From Croceicoccus sp. (GTDB lineage: Bacteria > Pseudomonadota > Alphaproteobacteria > Sphingomonadales > Sphingomonadaceae), in contig JAPYSD010000130.1 of NCBI GenBank assembly GCA_029936705.1, forward strand, positions 1 through 8,234: DNA of 8,234 nt, in the 5' to 3' direction. The position numbers and the translations under genes were made by a program. Of the stretch, positions 6,271-8,234 are shown piece by piece. Each line of letters starts with the position of its first letter. Position 1 is the stretch's first letter. The notes below the pieces were generated by a model. It did not search any database. It saw only the letters and a program-made list of their open reading frames with translations, and was not told where the DNA came from.

Positions 6271-7188
6271 ATGTTCCGCTTCGTCGCCGTACGGCTGGTG
6301 CAGGGGCTGCTCGTGCTCCTTGCCATCTACGCGGTCACCTTCTTCCTGGTCGCCGCGACGCCGGGCAGCCCGTTCAGCACCGAACGCGCCATCCGGCCAG
6401 AGATCCTTGCCCAGATCGAGGCGTTCTACGGCTATGACAAGCCGGTGGGCGAGCGCTTCGTCACCTCGGTCTCCAACGCGTTGAGGGGGGAGTTCGGACC
6501 GTCCGCGGTTTATGCCAACCGGTCGGTCACCGACATCATCGGCGAAAGCTTCCCCGTGTCGCTCAAGCTGGGATCGCTGGCGCTGGGGCTGGCGCTGTTC
6601 CTGGGCATTCCGGTGGGGATCATCGCGGCGGTTCGGCAGAACAGCTGGCTGGATTACGTGCCGATGTCGGTATCGATGGCGGGCATTTGCCTGCCGACTT
6701 TCGTCATGGGCCCGCTGCTGGCGCTGATCTTCGGCCTGATATTCGAGGTGCTGCCCGTCGCGGGCTGGTTCGGGCCGGAATATGTCATCCTGCCCGCGCT
6801 GACCCTGGGCCTGTATTACGCGGCCTATTTCGCGCGGCTGACGCGCGGCGGCATGCTGGAAATGCTGAACCAGGACTGGGTGCGCACCGCGCGTGCCAAG
6901 GGCGTTTCGGAAAGCACCATCGTGTGGAAGCACTGCCTGAAGGGCGGCTTGATCCCGGCGATCACCTTCCTTGGCCCCGCGCTGGCGGGCATCATTTCGG
7001 GCAGCTTCGTGGTGGAGACGATCTTCCAGATTCCGGGGCTGGGCCAATGGTTCGTAAAGGGCGCATTGAACCGCGACGATTTCCTGATCCTGGGGCTGAC
7101 CGTGCTGTTCGCCGCGCTGATCGTGCTGATGAACCTGCTGGTCGATATCGCGCAGGTCGCACTCAATCCGCGACTGAAATACGAATAG
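6271..7188 (+). CDS. oppB: Oligopeptide ABC transporter permease (OppB/DppB family)
   Basis: A 305-residue inner-membrane permease, one half of the transmembrane channel. Predicted membrane segments are near residues 8-30, 97-121, 130-158, 170-190, 228-250 and 271-296, the six expected for the family. The long periplasmic loop between the first two (about 31-96) is typical of OppB/DppB. The cytoplasmic EAA-type coupling loop is seen as DWVRTARAKGVSE at 202-214, where the ATPase docks. VVETIFQIPGLG (247-258) is the usual OppB motif before the last segment. Length matches E. coli OppB (306). It starts 21 bp after the oppA stop and is followed 16 bp later by oppC, so all are likely one transcript. 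Confidence 0.95.
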   Translation: MFRFVAVRLVQGLLVLLAIYAVTFFLVAATPGSPFSTERAIRPEILAQIEAFYGYDKPVGERFVTSVSNALRGEFGPSAVYANRSVTDIIGESFPVSLKLGSLALGLALFLGIPVGIIAAVRQNSWLDYVPMSVSMAGICLPTFVMGPLLALIFGLIFEVLPVAGWFGPEYVILPALTLGLYYAAYFARLTRGGMLEMLNQDWVRTARAKGVSESTIVWKHCLKGGLIPAITFLGPALAGIISGSFVVETIFQIPGLGQWFVKGALNRDDFLILGLTVLFAALIVLMNLLVDIAQVALNPRLKYE

Positions 7189-7204
7189 GCGCGGGGATAG
7201 AACT

Positions 7205-8143
7205 ATGAGCGATCATTCCGAAACCGCCGTCCTTGCAGACGAACCCGTCCCGCCCCCGATCGAGGCGAGCGAGATTGCCGCCGAAGAGCTCGAGGAAGGC
7301 TCCTCGCTCTGGCGCGATGCGTGGTACCGGCTGCGGCGCAACAAGTTGGCGGTCAGCAGCCTGTTCATCTTCATCTTCATCGCGCTGTTCTGCGTGGTGG
7401 GGCCGTGGCTGTCGCCCTATGACAGCCAGTCGCAGGACCTGTTCCTGGGCGCGGTCGGCCCGTCGTCCCAGCACTGGTTCGGCACCGACACGCTGGGCCG
7501 CGACCTGATGGTGCGCGTGATGGAAGGCGGGCGGATATCGCTGCTGGTCGGGCTGGTCGCCACGCTGGTCGCGCTGCTGATCGGCGTGATGTACGGCGCG
7601 ACCGCCGGCTACCTCGGCGGCAAGGTCGACAGCGCGATGATGCGCTTCGTCGACCTGCTCTATGCGCTGCCGTTCACAATTTTCGTGATCCTGCTGATGG
7701 TCGCCTTCGGCCGTTCGCTGTGGCTGATCTTCGTCGCCATCGGCTGTATCGAGTGGCTGACGACGGCGCGGATCGTGCGTTCCGGCGTGATGAGCCTGAA
7801 GAAGCAGGAGTTCATCGAGGCCGCTAATTCGCTGGGCTTTTCGCACATGCGGATCATCATGCGGCACCTGATCCCCAACGTGCTGGGCCCCGTCATCGTG
7901 GTCGCCACGCTGACCGTGCCCGCGGTCATGCTGCTCGAGGCGTTCCTGTCCTTCCTGGGCCTGGGCATCCAGCCCCCCAATGCGTCGTGGGGCGTGCTGA
8001 TCAACGAGGGGCAGCAGAACATGGAAATTTTCCCGTGGATGCTGATCTTCCCGGCATTGTTCTTTGCGCTGACCCTGTTCTGCCTGAACTTCCTGGGCGA
8101 CGGGCTTCGCGACGCGCTCGACCCCAAGAGCGCGAAGGACTGA
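7205..8143 (+). CDS. oppC: Oligopeptide ABC transporter permease (OppC/DppC family)
   Basis: A 312-residue inner-membrane permease, partner of OppB. It has an acidic cytoplasmic N-terminal tail (1-35), then WRDAWYRLRRNKLAV (36-50), the OppC N-terminal motif that leads into the first membrane segment (47-66). The next conserved block is HWFGTDTLGRDLMVRVMEGGR (90-110). Further membrane segments lie near 112-136, 150-169, 172-190, 226-250 and 277-297. The EAA loop is QEFIEAANSLGFS at 201-213, and EAFLSFLGLGIQPPNASWG (245-263) and GDGLRDALDP (298-307) are family end motifs. Length is close to E. coli OppC (302). GGGGA (7193-7197) precedes the ATG at 7 bases. The stop is 4 bp before the ATPase start, suggesting coupled translation. 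Confidence 0.95.
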   Translation: MSDHSETAVLADEPVPPPIEASEIAAEELEEGSSLWRDAWYRLRRNKLAVSSLFIFIFIALFCVVGPWLSPYDSQSQDLFLGAVGPSSQHWFGTDTLGRDLMVRVMEGGRISLLVGLVATLVALLIGVMYGATAGYLGGKVDSAMMRFVDLLYALPFTIFVILLMVAFGRSLWLIFVAIGCIEWLTTARIVRSGVMSLKKQEFIEAANSLGFSHMRIIMRHLIPNVLGPVIVVATLTVPAVMLLEAFLSFLGLGIQPPNASWGVLINEGQQNMEIFPWMLIFPALFFALTLFCLNFLGDGLRDALDPKSAKD

Positions 8144-8147
8144 TCTG

Positions 8148-8234
8148 ATGGCACTTCTCGAAGTTTCCGACCTGCGCACCTCGTTCCATACGCGCGGCGG
8201 CATCGTGCGCGCCGTCGACGGCGTTTCCTTCACC
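8148..8234 (+). CDS. Peptide ABC transporter ATP-binding protein, N-terminal fragment (OppD-like)
   Basis: Only the first 29 codons are inside the window. The sequence reads MALLEVSDLRTSFHTRGG and ends in RAVDGVSFT, the usual opening of an OppD/DppD ATPase before the Walker A motif, which would lie just beyond the edge. This subunit would bind and hydrolyse ATP to drive the OppBC channel. It starts 4 bp after the oppC stop. Whether it is a single OppD (with a separate OppF following) or a fused double ATPase cannot be seen here. Confidence 0.88.
   Translation, partial: MALLEVSDLRTSFHTRGGIVRAVDGVSFT

Noticed and set aside
4621..7047. An 808-codon open frame on the minus strand, antisense to oppA and oppB
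   Set aside because: It is the complement of two well-supported genes with strong family motifs. The translation is rich in Arg, Gln, His and Asp with no recognisable domain, as expected from the reverse complement of GC-rich codons.
7163..8233. A 356-codon open frame on the minus strand, antisense to oppC
   Set aside because: Same kind of shadow: low-complexity Gln/His/Arg/Asp-rich translation opposite a clear permease gene.

Overview
The window is GC-rich chromosomal DNA, probably from an alphaproteobacterium. I lean towards the Sphingomonadales because of the style of the PilZ and short membrane proteins, the codon use and the base composition, but no rRNA or marker gene fixes this. There is no sign of mobile elements, CRISPR or tRNA/rRNA genes. 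Every convincing gene looks like ordinary, well-behaved coding sequence, and I do not see an undescribed system here.

Layout: (1) Positions 1-2352, minus strand: the first 784 codons of a fused HyuA-HyuB type ATP-dependent 5-oxoprolinase/hydantoinase, running off the left edge. (2) Positions 2445-3095, plus strand: a YitT-family membrane protein, divergent from the oxoprolinase across a 92-bp gap. (3) Positions 3100-3711, minus strand: a one-pass membrane-anchored conserved protein of unknown role, meeting yitT tail to tail with 4 bp between stops. (4) Positions 3712-3997: a gene-free leader with a strong bulged hairpin just before the next gene. (5) Positions 3998-4393, plus strand: a single-domain PilZ protein (likely c-di-GMP effector), closed by a strong intrinsic terminator at 4441-4480. 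(6) From 4549 to the right edge, plus strand: an oligopeptide ABC importer operon, oppA (lipoprotein binding protein), oppB and oppC (permeases), then the first 29 codons of an ATPase gene (oppD-like).

How they may work together: the Opp importer would bring short peptides into the cytoplasm. The oxoprolinase would open 5-oxo-L-proline (pyroglutamate, a product of peptide N-terminal glutamine and of glutathione turnover) to glutamate. Both fit scavenging of amino-acid nitrogen, but they are on opposite strands with unrelated genes between them, so a shared pathway is only an inference. The items most worth a second look are the hairpin in front of the PilZ gene, the absence of a Shine-Dalgarno sequence before oppA in a very short promoter space, and the paired repeats in the oxoprolinase/yitT divergent promoter.
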